From Aplectana chamaeleonis (Eukaryota > Nematoda > Chromadorea > Rhabditida > Cosmocercidae), in NCBI GenBank assembly GCA_029168955.1, contig JAPDOI010001750.1:1-64000 (forward strand): 64,000 nucleotides of DNA, given 5' to 3'. Below, one piece after another: positions 33,552 to 44,285 of this stretch. A model generated the notes under the pieces. It saw nothing but the letters and a program-made list of their open reading frames with translations. It searched no databases and had not been told where the DNA came from. Position 1 is the first letter of the stretch, and each line of letters starts with the position of its first letter. Position numbers and translations under genes: made by a program.

Positions 33552-36500
33552 CTGAAATTTGAAGCGTAATATACATGATTTAGAGTCAATAGAACCATGA
33601 ATACATGTACCAGAAGTAGTGGAATAAAAACGACTCAGAGCATCCATCTCCACAAAAGGAATAATTGAGCAGGTTTACACAGTAGAGCAAGGTTACACTA
33701 CAGGGAGGAAAAGGGGCACTCCGATGTGGGCGGGTCCCTAGGGCGCGTGGCGCGCGCACTTTCTCGTGGATAAGAAAAACGAAAAGGAGAAATAGTAATT
33801 ATCAGGGCCAAGTTGCTTGAGGGCAGCTAATAATTCTAGGAATATTCAAAGAAAACACATCACGATGTAAAAGGGGCACGCTTAAAGGTGACTCGTCCGC
33901 TAGAAGGTGCGCGCGCCATGCGCTATCGGCCCCCATGTCAGAGCGGCTCTTCGAGCGCACCCTATCACCCCTACGACATGACATGTTGACCGAATCCACA
34001 CCGCGCGTGTGGCTAAGTCCGTAGTTATACACCGGCGGGACGCTGCGGAAACAGCGAGAAAACTACCACTTATGTGCGTACCAACTGCGCTGAGGCCTGC
34101 CAAATGGAAGAGTTACCCCAGAAAAACGCGCCGGAAGACCGCACCGAGCAGTTATAAACTCCGCGGCACTGTATACAATATCCTGGCGGGACCTACCACA
34201 TTGGACATTTGCCAATTTCCATCAGCTGATTATTTTTGAATCTAAACTCGTTAAAATGTCAACAGAACGACATAATGAGCACTGCTATGACAAGAGTAAT
34301 ACATTTCTAATGACTTTCTGCAGTAAATATATGATATAAGCGTGAAATATCGATAAAATACAATTAGAACGCCCGGATATTTTTAGTCTGCAATATTGCG
34401 TCACAGACGGGAAAGAGGCAATATTGCAGACGAGTCCCTGATCCACGCAGCGAGCGGCGAAAATTTCATTGCGGGATGTTTTCATTTCGCTGGTGTATAA
34501 CTAGGGCCTAAGGAGCAGTTCGGCTGGCACATGCGCCGCGCGTGACGTAAAAACGCTGCGCGAGTCGTCGTCCATGGGGCGCGTTAGCCTGGACTCTCTG
34601 AAAAAAAAACTAGTTGGCGCTCGGTTAATGCGCCCCAAGAACGACGACGCGAGCAGCCTCTTTTCGTCGCACGCGGCGCGTGTGCCAGCCGAACTGTTTT
34701 ATAGCCACACCCACGGTGTGGATTCGATCAAAAAGCCCTCAAAGCGGACCGACTAGAGGCACGATGTTGATCGATACGGGTGCGCAGCTTTCTATACTGT
34801 TCTTATCGGAAACAAATTCCGGTCCGCAGTTGCAGACGACCGCTGTCGCTACACGTCTTCGAGCTGCGTGTTGCAACAACTGTTGTCTGCAAACGCGGAC
34901 CAAAATTTCGCACTAAAATGTACAGTGCGCCCTGTCTGTTCGCTCACCATTTGATGGGCGGATAGTTTTGTTCGTTTCTGTCGAGATTTGCTCAAAGGGC
35001 TCGTCATGCGTGCACAAACACAACGAAGAACGCAATGTATCAGTGCTATCCGTGGACATGTTTTATATCGCTCCGGCGCCACACGGCTCGATTCGGCCGC
35101 CCGCCCCTAATGCAAACCAGCTCAAGGTGCTCTGCGGCATTGGGAACAAAGGGTATGTATGAACACAACTTTGGAGAAGCTACCACGACTCCGCATCAAA
35201 CGTGAAACCACATAAGTCTGCGCAGAAAATCAGTCTTCACGACGCTGCAGGGGTCTACAGGGTAGAAAGCGAGTGGTCCCCGTCAGCCTTGACGCCGCTA
35301 TAAAAATTTTTTTCTAACAATGTCGTTGCGACACCGATTGTCGCTCGATGGCAGTTACGTAGGGCTGTCGCGGCGTCAGAACACTGCGGTTCTCCCTCCT
35401 CGCACCCACGCCGCGTCGGTCGCCACGGTCTACCGAGGTGATCAATATTGCATCCCCCAGTGTTTCAAGTATCTGTGAGCATCTCGCCGACACTTCAACT
35501 CTGCAGACCCCTTATACCGTGACAGTAGTGCCGCAAAGCTGATCGACGTCACGCCTGTCTCAAACAACGTCAGAGAAGCTTACCCTTGCACGCTGACTTC
35601 CTTGCAGCCAACGGTACGATCGTCGCGTCGTTCCGCGCATCGTTTCTCCACGTAAAACGTGCCATCCTGAAATAACTTGCTTACATCACTGTGCAGCCTA
35701 AACTTTTCTCACTCTTCTATATACTGACAAAAAGTGTACTCAAGAAATATCTATACCAAATACCTTTAGAAAATTTGATTAGTGTTCCCACAGCAGGCCC
35801 TTTCAGGAAAAAATCACGTACTGTGCTTCTCTGGGCCAAATTCCGGTCCGCAATTGCGTCTCGACACGCTTTGCGGCCGCGCGCTTTCGAGTCAAAAGAG
35901 TTTCCAGCGCCGCAGCCGCCGATCTGTTGACTCTAGGTGGGGTTTAGAAACTGGAAAGTCAACAAAATCGGAGAAAACTGTATAAAAAAGCCAAATCGAG
36001 TCGGCTTTGGCGCTGGAAACTCGACTGACTCCAGCGCGTGCGGCCGCAAAGCGTGTCGCGACGCAATTGCGGACCGGAATTTGGCCCAGATAAGCACAGT
36101 AAACTGATCTCAATGCCAAAGGTGTGGCTCAGGAAATGTTCAATGCTTCAGCACTTTCCAGTTCTTGGTGGCTGGACCACATCTTCGCTTCATGTAAGAT
36201 GAATTCTGTAGAATGTCAGGAAGTATTAGGTTTATCCGAAGGTTCTGCACAAAAAAATACCCGCGAACTCTCCCATAATCATATGTGGTAGGTTGATAAA
36301 GTGTGGTATGTATGCCATTCCAAAGGAAAACTTTCGCTCTATCTAATACGTTTATCGCTTCACGGGAAGCCCTACCTACTTCAAATTTTGCAACCAAATG
36401 GCGATGGAGTTTTACGCCCCGAAAATTTGCAAATGGTCGTTTTCTTCATTCCATTCACCAAGGACTCTGTGGTAGCTAGATTATATAGTATCAAAACGGT

Positions 36501-38006
36501 TTCAGATTGTGATTTTTTCAAAAATGTCAATTGTATCACATCTTTACTATCCGACGACTTTAGGGCACCGGTCTCAATAGTTCAGTACAGTGTCTTATCC
36601 TATGATATTTATATTGTAAATTAAGGCCAATTTTCCAAAATAAAAAAATTAAAAATCGAGTTTTGGACAAAATGGTCTATAATTAACGAAATAAGGATCA
36701 TCCGATGAAAAACTGTCCACAAGTCCTAATTATAAGTTGCATGCCATCAGATAATTCAAAATAGGATAAAATTGTCATGTTTGAAAATGCTCGAAATTCG
36801 CCCCATTTAAGGCAGTGTTCACGATAAAAATTCGTTTTTCTGTTTTCCGCCTATCTTGAAAACTGTCCCGTGTTGATTTCAATGATGTCCCTGGAATCGT
36901 ACAAGACCCCCTTGAAACGAAGTTATGGCCCCTCGAAATTTAGCCAAGGCAGCATTGTGGACGAGTTGTCCGAGGCTTATAACTCCAGTTTTTTACAGAC
37001 GATGTATGCGAGCTGATGAGTAAAGAGAGGAGTGTGCCCTTCCACTACCCATTCCTAGTGGAATCTGGAACACTTTTTTTTATCGTGAACACTGCCTTCA
37101 AAGCTATTCTGCGCACCCGTTTTGGTGCTATAATTTAGCCCATACAGAGCTCGGACGTTCTGTGACCATAGACAGCTATTTCAGGGCAAAAACACTTCCT
37201 CAAAATTAAATTGTAAAATTCCAAGCAATTTGATGTTTTCAAGTAGCGTTGAAGGCTATTAGATAGAGGAAGGGCTGAGCTTTCGATTGGTATACTACAC
37301 TTCATCATCGGATCACGGACTGACATAGGAAATTCGCTAGCCTTTTCTGTGCAGAACTTTAGGATCGATGCACCCTCTGGTTCCGGGTCTGATTTAGTGT
37401 AAGCAGTTGCGGACTTGCGTCGTGGGGGGCGAGACGCATCGCTTTCGTACGAGCTTCCGCGCCGGCCCCTCATCAGCTGATCGTGTGCGTTTTATCCTAC
37501 ATTTTCAAGACGACGCAGGTCCGCAATTGCACACACTAAATCAAGCCCGGAACCAGAGGATAGATAGTATGAATGAGAGGATCCGTTCTTTTTAGCGTAA
37601 TTGCGTCCGCTTCTCAGAGTATTTGCATCGCGACATTTTATGGAGAACTTCGGTCATATCGATTGAAATAAGCAGCGCTTCTGCTAAATAGACGCGAAGT
37701 AAAGCTACAAACATGCTCAACAGGTTTAAGCAAATGCAAAAGACATCCTCATGAAGTGTAGGCTCAAATTTCAAGAAAGTTTAATCAAGGTTACAGATTT
37801 TATTATCATTCCTGCAAGTGAAAGGAACCCACTCCTCGGTCGCCTGTAATCTTCAGGCATCCATAATGATCCGGATCACATGAGATATTCTTCGGTGTTC
37901 CACGGCAATCGGCAGATGGGGCATTGAGAAAGACTCCACAGTGGTAGCAGTTCAACCCGTAACATACTGAGAAGAATGAGATCAACAACAGGATCCGCAG
38001 TATCAT
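33416..38006 (-). CDS. Ly6/uPAR (three-finger) domain surface protein, three exons
   Basis: Three minus-strand exons (38006-37833, 35666-35584 and 33551-33416) join with matching phases into 130 residues. The initiator ATG at 38006 lies directly on the acceptor TTACTTTCAG, which suggests spliced-leader trans-splicing. Residues 1-17 form a signal peptide (MILRILLLISFFSVCYG), followed by LNCYHC, the Ly6 start. The ten cysteines of a Ly6 domain are all present, ending in QCFCEGSLCN. The C-terminus is hydrophobic (FLSPAIILIAVALC), fitting GPI anchoring or a membrane tail. Known Ly6 proteins act at the cell surface as receptor modulators or adhesion factors, and the specific partner here is unknown. 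Introns are 2166 and 2032 bp and loaded with small mobile elements. A longer open frame upstream of 38006 is not used because the signal peptide starts at this Met. The exon 1 donor (GTGGGT) is the least certain point. Confidence 0.87.
34024..34501. mobile_element. 478-bp MITE with GTTATACACC ends, in Ly6 intron 2
   Basis: The ends GTTATACACCGGCGGGACG and CGCTGGTGTATAAC are inverted, with TA on each side. The second copy is at 48487-48959, roughly 80 percent similar by eye. An interior reading frame is partly conserved between the copies (see findings). Confidence 0.85.
34516..34696. mobile_element. 181-bp inverted-repeat element, in Ly6 intron 2
   Basis: The arms CAGTTCGGCTGGCAC and GTGCCAGCCGAACTG continue inward as imperfect complements for about 75 bp, with GCGC-rich content. 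It has no coding capacity. Confidence 0.75.
34797..34925. mobile_element. Small inverted-repeat element, in Ly6 intron 2
   Basis: It starts CTGTTCTTATCGG like the element at 47709-47873, with inner arms GGTCCGCAGTTGCAGAC and GTCTGCAAACGCGGACC. The outer right end is degenerate (TACAG). Confidence 0.6.
35584..35666 (-). CDS. Ly6-domain gene, exon 2
   Basis: This 83-base exon lies between the acceptor TTATTTCAG and the strong donor GTAAGC. It encodes 27 codons plus two bases, with cysteines 6 and 7 (FYVEKRCAE, then TVGCKEV). Phase 0 in and phase 2 out match exons 1 and 3. It is too short to stand out as an open frame and was found by splice phase and cysteine pattern. Confidence 0.87.
35821..36099. 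mobile_element. 279-bp MITE, CTGTGC family, in Ly6 intron 1
   Basis: The same family as 30630-30907: ends CTGTGCTTCTCTGGGCC and its complement, inverted for about 60 bp, with TA on both flanks (35819-35820 and 36100-36101). Confidence 0.9.
36807..37101. mobile_element. TTAA-type MITE, in Ly6 intron 1
   Basis: The left end is TTAAGGCAGTGTTCACGATA and the right end ATCGTGAACACTGCCTTCAA. The interior contains the complement of the core CCTCGGACAACTCGTCCAC found in other members (41530, 54170, 61830 and 63400). Confidence 0.88.
37374..37559. mobile_element. 186-bp MITE with about 50-bp inverted ends, in Ly6 intron 1
   Basis: The ends CCTCTGGTTCCGGGTCTGAT and the complement ending GGAACCAGAGG pair through TTGCGGACTTGCGTCGT. 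No second copy was found in the window. Confidence 0.85.
37833..38006 (-). CDS. Ly6-domain gene, exon 1
   Basis: It encodes 58 residues: the signal peptide and cysteines 1-5 of the domain (NCYHC, ADC, ISC and YGC follow in order). The chosen donor GTGGGT gives phase 0. Without splicing the frame would end at 37806 beside an AATAAA-like word, which might instead mark a truncated transcript. Confidence 0.85.
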
Positions 38007-38379
38007 CTGAAAGTAAGAGTTCTGAAATGCAAATAAGACAATAGGAAATGCGACACGATCCGCAGAAAAATAATTGTCAATCGAGAAGTCCAACTACGTG
38101 AGTACAGTCGACTTAGATTTATTCTTCGAATCAGTGTGTACATACCCGAGCAGTCCGCGTCTATGCGTGCGGCGCGCAGTCTTATATCTTAGGCAAAAAA
38201 AAACATCAAGGACTTCCTTCTTCAGCACGGTTCACAAATTTTTACCCCCAGCTCTGCAATTACGGCTAAAATACGGCTAGAGGAATGTAACAAATCAAGG
38301 ACTCAAGAAAATGTTTTGAGAGTCTAGAAAAAAGCATTCAAAAATCCTAGAACGAAAAAAAAAACTTAACAAGGGAACT
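38007..38379. other. Upstream of the Ly6 gene, nothing certain
   Basis: This stretch should hold the promoter or the end of an upstream gene. There is no clear TATA box. A second acceptor-like TTTCAG lies on the minus strand near 38022, so an alternative 5' exon is possible. Confidence 0.35.
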
Positions 38380-39075
38380 CCTCAAGGTCAAACTGGCCAT
38401 TCCCAATGAAGTGTACTTTACTAGTACCAGTTTTCTACGTAAAGTCCGATTATGCCCATCACAGCTGCCTAGACTCACACTGGAAAAAGTTATGAGCGTT
38501 TTCGAAGCTTCGTGAAAAGGTAAGGCAGCTTTTGAAGGTTTTTGAAATTTTTTTCCGGATTACGCTAAAAATATGTACATAGGGGGGTGCTGAACACGAA
38601 TCTGCGGTTTTTGTCGAAATTCTAAGGTTTACTATAGGTTACGGTAGGTAAAATGCCATTTAGGAGGCAAAACCTAGCTTAGTAATTCGAAAATCGAAAA
38701 ATGTACATCGAATTCGTATTCAGCACCTCAAATAACCGCGACATAGAAATTTTGGGTCAGATCTGAGACTTTGACCAAACTACCATATACCCACCGTAAC
38801 CTACTGAAAGCTATCGAGAATCGATAAACTGACATCAGATCGTGTTGAGCATTCCAAATAACCTCGAGAGGTACGATCTGGGCCACATCTGTCGCCACAT
38901 TCCGGAAATCGTCAGAAGCCGATTTGGCCTTCAAAATTTTCTGCCGTTGGGGAGCTTTCAAGAAATTCAGTCGAAAACTTTGGAAAAACTACAAATAAAT
39001 CACAGGTTCGTGATCAGCACCCAGAATAGCCCCCCTGGTGGGATTTTAGGACAAATCTGTAATATGAACGCTTTC
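38380..39075. repeat. Dispersed repeat with GGTTACGGTAGGTA core, copy 1
   Basis: It shares ordered blocks with 46500-47110 and 62625-63076: CACTGGAAAAAGTT, TGCTGAACACGAATCTG, ACTATAGGTTACGGTAGGTA, GACCAAACTACC, and AATAACC near the ends. The family is transposon-like, but clear ends are seen only around the copy at 46391-47467. Confidence 0.75.
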
Positions 39076-40034
39076 TGAACCCAGCATTGAAATGAACTAT
39101 TCTAGAATCGCTTTGTGAAGTAGAGCTCGACCTCACAAAGTGATTCTAGGAAATTATATTTCAATCGAAATCGCGTGTTTGGCTAATAAGAGTTTCCTTG
39201 TCAGCCTGGGGAGACTAGGAAAAGCAAAAACTGATTTTCAGACAGAAATATTTAAAAATAGGTTTTCTGTGAGCCTAGCTTTCAAGCACACGTGAACTCT
39301 TCGAAACCCAATGTTGAGCTCCTACAATCTTTGAGAAAACTTCGACAATTTGGGAAAATTTTGAAAAACGTTTGAAATAGAGACAGAAATTAAAAAAATT
39401 AAGTCTGCAGCTTTTTGTACAATAGCCCATTAAGTTGTGTAGAAAAAGCAAAAAAAAAAACTTGAGAAATCGCTTTCTTCGTCTTTTGATCATAACTCGC
39501 TTCAAAGTAGACGTTTTTCAAACTTCGAAGTCAATATCGAGTCATATTTTTCTTTGATATACACACGGCTATTCTCAAACAAAGCATATAGGGTTGACAC
39601 GACCAATCAAGTGGGTGAGAAGTAATGCAATGTGATGCTAAAATGTGTGACGGTATCTACTCTAAATTATAGTTTTTTGAAAAAAATTGTACTTCGACTC
39701 ATTAATTTGTTTGAATCTAAATTTCTGTAAAATCTGATTTTACTCATACTTTGAATATTAAGACTTTGTAACAATTCAATTATTTAATCATGGTATTAAT
39801 CGGCATCAAATCCGGTTAAGCTGAGGCCTTTTGAAAACAGAATATTGATGTTTTTTGAATATTAAATGCCGTTTGAATATGAAATATTTTAAAAAAACAT
39901 CAAAATTCTATCTTCAAGGACCTCAGCTTAACTGGATTTAATGCCGATTTGCGCTTGCCAGATCATACCCGTTAACGGGTGATTGCTGTTGTGCCTACAC
40001 AGTTCATGTGTAAATTAGCTGAGGAATGCAGAGC
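39076..40034. other. AT-rich DNA with one hairpin
   Basis: No exon or gene is seen. A hairpin occupies 39797-39955: the arms AATCGGCATCAAATCCGGTT and the complement ending AATGCCGATT pair through AAGCTGAGG. Confidence 0.55.
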
Positions 40035-40107
40035 GGTGTCGGTAGAGTAATGGTAACACTCTCGCCCGGAAAGCTATACGATGAGGGTTCGATTCTTGCT
40101 TGACACC
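40035..40107 (+). pseudogene. tRNA-like sequence (tRNA pseudogene or SINE head)
   Basis: The segment is 73 nt with an acceptor stem GGTGTC paired to GACACC, G18-G19 and T54-T55-C56 at canonical positions, an A-box-like TAGAGTAATGG and a B box GGTTCGATTCT. D-stem pairing is shifted, the anticodon stem does not pair, and the T stem has a mismatch and wobble pairs, so it is not a working tRNA. It resembles glycine or glutamate tRNAs in the D-arm wording. It may be the head of a SINE. Confidence 0.5.
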
Positions 40108-40640
40108 TAAGTTTTGTGTTCAACTCAGTAACCGTGTGATATCTTTTGGTTATACACCATGCCATAAAAAGGGATAAAATTTTCAAAAACATCGAAATTC
40201 AATTATTTACTTGATTTTTTTAGTTTATGAAGTCTACGGCACCGGGAAAAGGCGTTTGTGACGTTGCGTATCTCCACCAAGCGTACCGTAGGTTAAGCCA
40301 TAATCGACGGCAAAGTTGTAATTTTTCCCGACTTTTAAAGAAAAAAAAACAAGCCGCACTCAGCATTTGGGGCGCGAAATCACGCGATCAATAGCTATCT
40401 TCTCTTCGTTTTTCCATTTGCCGCCAAGCAGCGTCGCGGTTCTGTACTTAAATCACACCGACAGTACTTCGTCAAATTTTTTGTTTCTTTTTCAAATTTT
40501 GAATGCTTCGACTGAATCGAACTATCTAACTATTCATTCGAATAAAAAACGTCGAATTAGAACGATTCCAATATCGTAAAAGTTCAAATTTCCGAAGTTT
40601 TCCAAACTCGAATACTTGTAAAAAAAAGTAAGTGTGTAGC

Positions 40641-41210
40641 TCGAAGACTGTTCGCGATAAACTCCGTCTTTGAGTTTTCTGTGAAAAACAATGGTGGTGG
40701 TCCTCAGAAACAGATCAGCGTCGAAAAACGGGTCCGAAAGATTTCCCAGAGGAGAAAAGGGTTTTGAAGATTACCCCAGTGGGCAAGGCCGGCCTCCTTG
40801 GGTCCAGTTGTTGTCATCAACAACGACACGTCTCTATCACTGCCACGTTTTGACCTGCAATCATCTCCTGTGCTTTTTCCTTGAAATACATTCGACTTGA
40901 GAATTAGTTGTCGAAAACTTTCAAATCTTCTTCAGGCAAATATCTTTCCACTCCAATTCTATGAAAATCACTGCTGATCATCGCAGATGAAAACAAAGCG
41001 TGGCAGTGATGGAGTCGTCTAGGTGTCGAAGCGAACAACTAGACCCAAAGAGGCCGGACTTGCCCACTGGGATGATCTTCAAAACCGTTTTTCGCCTCTG
41101 GAAATGCGTTTAAGTCCGTTTTTATCAACACAGCTCTCCTTCTGAGGGCTACCACAAATGTTTTTCATTGAAGGCTGAAAGACGAAGTTTATCGTGAACA
41201 GTGTCTTTAA
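40641..41210. mobile_element. TTAA-type foldback element with long arms
   Basis: The left end ACTGTTCGCGATAAACTCCG and the right end GTTTATCGTGAACAGTGTCT are inverted. Arms of about 190 bp run inward, with AAAACGG and CTTGGGTCCAGTTGTTG on the left and their complements near 41040-41110. It ends on the TTAA at 41207-41210, which the next element shares. Confidence 0.75.
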
Positions 41211-41700
41211 AGGCAGTGTTCACGATGAAAAAAGTTTTCGAAATTCCACTAGGATTGGGTAGTGGAGGGAAACTCTGTAACGTTAACGTCGAAAGAACGC
41301 ATGAAAACGAGCCAGGAAGAGCCCTAAAAGAGTCCGAAGTTGCAACTTCGAGCGCATTGAAAACCCTAAAAGCGCATCACACGCCCACCGACGTGAACAA
41401 ATGAATGCTCGAGATCGGGAGATGAGCGATGATTTTCAATCATTAGCCCCGTTCTTCCCTTCATTCTCAGCTTCTCTCTTCACTCAGGTCAGCTCACATA
41501 AATCGGCTGCAAAAGACGGAAGTTACAAGCCTCGGACAACTCGTCCACCACGTTTCCATAGCTCAATCTTTGAGGGACCATACCTGCGTTCACAGAAGGT
41601 CTTGTATGATTTTAGAGACACCATTGGAATCAGCACGGGGCCGTTTTCAAGATAGGCGGAAAAACAGAGAAACGATTTTCATCGTGAACACTGCCTTTAA
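41207..41700. mobile_element. TTAA-type MITE, 494 bp
   Basis: TTAAAGGCAGTGTTCACGAT and ATCGTGAACACTGCCTTTAA bound it. It contains the shared core CCTCGGACAACTCGTCCAC. It abuts neighbours at both TTAA sites. Confidence 0.9.
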
Positions 41701-42000
41701 AGGCAGTGGTCGCTATAAAATATGCTTGTCTTTTATACACTCTAAAATCTTTACTGGGTCTAGAGTAGTAGGACCTATAGGAAAAAATTGCGAAAAAAGC
41801 GCTGTTTTGGGCCTAATTTGAAGCCTGAACATTCTTGTCTTTTAATGGTGAACGAGCCCACTCCACATTATTGGCATCGATGACCTCTTTTATCAAGAAC
41901 ATCAGCTGACTTGAAATTGAATTTCAATCAATGAACATTGACTCAACTAGTCAAAAACATTGACTGAAACGCTTGCTTTCATTGTTCAACTGTTTTTAAT
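41697..42000 (+). mobile_element. TTAA-type element, third in a row
   Basis: It starts TTAAAGGCAGTGGTCGCTAT at the right TTAA of the previous element. An inverted copy of this stretch lies at 45180-45496 (shared AGGACCTATAGGAAAAAAT, then CATCGATGACCTC). No far terminal repeat was found. It runs up to the foldback at 42005. Confidence 0.65.
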
Positions 42001-42004
42001 AGGT

Positions 42005-42671
42005 AAATTTCCAAAAGTTTAGCTTCCTGGCAAAAGTAATGATTTGGCAATGTTATAACTACAAGAAATATAGAAGTTGACAAAATAAAATTAAAAAAAA
42101 ACGTCTTGAAATATCTTTGAAAATGATTTGGCACAAAATAACCAGAAGAACTAATGAAAAACTGGGAAATGTAGTGAAATAACCAAAACCGGATTTGGCG
42201 GTCATTCATAGGCCAACTTTTGATAAGTAGTGACTGACGTGGGATTAAATTTTACAAGCTTCTCCGTTAAACTTATCAAAGCGAAATCAAGCGCGCATCG
42301 GATTTGAGCATTACGTTCACATAGCTTGACCCACCCTGATTTCCGTATTACATCTTCAATGAAACGTTTTACGGTTTCCGTTGCGCGCTTGATTTCGCTT
42401 TGATAAGTTTTATGGAGAATCTTGTAAAATTTAATTCCTCGACAGTCGCTACTTATTAAAAGTTGGCCTATGAATGACCGCCAAATCCGGTTTTGGTTAT
42501 TTCACTACATTTCCCAGTTTTTCATTAGTTCTGGTTATTTTGTGCCAAATCATTTTCAAAGATATTTCAAGACGTTTTTTTAAAATTTTATTTTGTCGAC
42601 TTATATATTTCTTGTATTTATAACATTGCCAAATCATTACTTTTGCCAGGAAGCTAAACTTTTGGAAATTT
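42005..42671. repeat. Foldback element with 290-bp arms
   Basis: The arms 42005-42296 and 42383-42671 are nearly exact complements (AAATTTCCAAAAGTTTAGC at the outside, AAGCGAAATCAAGCGCGC at the inside), with an 86-base spacer. It has no coding capacity. It could fold into a long hairpin RNA if transcribed. Confidence 0.93.
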
Positions 42672-42980
42672 CATATATTTTTACCAAAGGTCCCCTTTCT
42701 GACCTGATTTTTGCTTAGCGATTCCCACTCTGGAGAGGAAAAACCGTTTATGAAAGCTTTTCCCTACGTTAAATAAAAAAATCACTACCGATCGGTGTGG
42801 TCGGACGACTATAACTCCTAAAAATTGTGACCCGCAGACATAAAAAAAGACCCATTCTTTCCTACTGAGGTCCCGTACACTTTCTTTGGCGTCCTGTGCA
42901 CTCCCACAAGGGGCCCGCATACTTTCTGCGGCGTCCTGAGAATTCCCACAAGGGGCCCGCACACTTTTTGAGGAGTGCGC

Positions 42981-43375
42981 CCTGCGCACTCCTCAAATCC
43001 TATTCACCCCAACCGTCTCAAAGAGGAAACAATCCTGGGCGGAATACTATCATTGGCTGTGCTGATTTTCATTAGTTCATTTTCGAAGCTCAGAGAACGT
43101 CGGATGGTTTACAATAACATGTTTACATGTTTTTACCCGTCTTGGCCCTCAATTTTGAGGTTCCGCTAAAATTGAGCTTTCAGCTCCAAAATTGTATTGG
43201 AGCTAGCTGCATCCACTACCCGCCTCCTGCCAGAAAATTTACTTCCTAGCTAAATTTTAAGTGTTGCAACAAGATCGTGAATGCCGTCTGAAAAAAAGAG
43301 ATGAACAGTTTTTCGACCAAAATCACGTGGTTTTCGCCATTGGTCTCGAGCGCCAAGAGACCATTCCACAAGGAT
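42981..43375 (+). repeat. Direct repeat, copy 1 (second copy 44286-44672)
   Basis: Two direct copies of about 390 bp start CCTGCGCACTCCTCAAATCC and end near TCTCGAGCGCCAAG, 1.3 kb apart. Each has a short open frame at its start with about 80 percent similar peptides. Upstream of copy 1, GCGTCCTG and CCCACAAGGGGCCCGCA form two short tandem units (42886-42970). No TG...CA long-terminal-repeat ends were seen. Confidence 0.8.
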
Positions 43376-43389
43376 CATCCCTGTTGTGA

Positions 43390-43868
43390 TCCTAACGGGA
43401 CTCTGAGAGTTTTGGCCGCGAAATAGCTGGGAAATAGGCCACCAGGCTCCGCAGCGGCTCCTGGTGGGCTATTTCCAGGCTATTTCTCGGCTTCTCATGG
43501 AACGGACCAGAAGAAGCCGAGAAATAGCCAAGATATAACCGACGAATATTCAGAAATAATCAAAATTAACGAAGACGCAACCGTCGCCGGCTCGACGAGC
43601 CACCGTGTGGGGCCGCCAGCGGTTGGGCGGGGCTTCCAGAGCTTGAACGAGGTCCACGAACCTCAAACTTGAGTAACTGAAGCGACGGAGGTGCTGACAT
43701 CTGAATTATGCCTCTGGAATGCTCCGTATATCTGCCTGGAGAGCATTATTTCTCGGCTATTTCGCGGCGAGATTCATTTGGCGGCTATTTTGCGGCGAGC
43801 ATTATTTAGCGGCTATTACGCGGCAAGCAGGCATTTCGCTGCTATTTCTCGGTCAAAACTCTCAGAGG
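43390..43868. mobile_element. Inverted-repeat element with internal tandem units
   Basis: The ends CTCTGAGAGTTTTGGCCGCG and the complement GGTCAAAACTCTCAGAG are inverted. Near 43755-43850 a unit of about 28 bp (GGCTATTTCGCGGCGAG and variants) repeats three to four times. A segment at 43600-43690 also occurs at 49685-49775. Confidence 0.7.
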
Positions 43869-43877
43869 AGGTGGGGG

Positions 43878-44145
43878 TGAACCCACCACCACTGCTCGCA
43901 GTGGGTCCACCACACTGCAAACCGTGGGGAGATGGGCCCATACTTGGGTACCACCTCCCCCCCCCCCGAGCCGTGGGGATATCCCCTCGGCGACAAAAAT
44001 TACCCTCCGGAATCCGGTGGATCTTCTGGAAAGTGACTAAGGCCACCTTCCAGGTCCGGCTCCGAAGAGCAGACTGAGGCACACGGTGAGATGAGGAGCC
44101 TTTTATACCAGCAACATTGTTAATACCTTTGCCTTAACATATCTA
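43878..44145 (+). repeat. Dispersed repeat, copy 2 (first copy 27716-27905)
   Basis: It has the same ordered blocks as the first copy, plus a middle insertion that includes a run of ten or more C near 43960. Confidence 0.75.
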
Positions 44146-44285
44146 TGTTCATACGCGTCTTGACTTAGTACACGTGAAACAGGTTTTAACTTGCCTCAAT
44201 AGGCCAGAGCGCAACTTCAACAGGATAATTCCTGAGTGAGAATGTTGTGCCGGAGGCAATTTATAATCGTCTCTTTCTGCGGCGT

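Noticed and set aside
36140..36208. Alternative Ly6 middle exon reading SSYMKRRCGPATKNW
   Set aside because: It has an acceptor and one cysteine in a plausible place, but no usable donor, and its phase does not fit exon 3. The exon at 35584-35666 fits both phases and supplies two cysteines.
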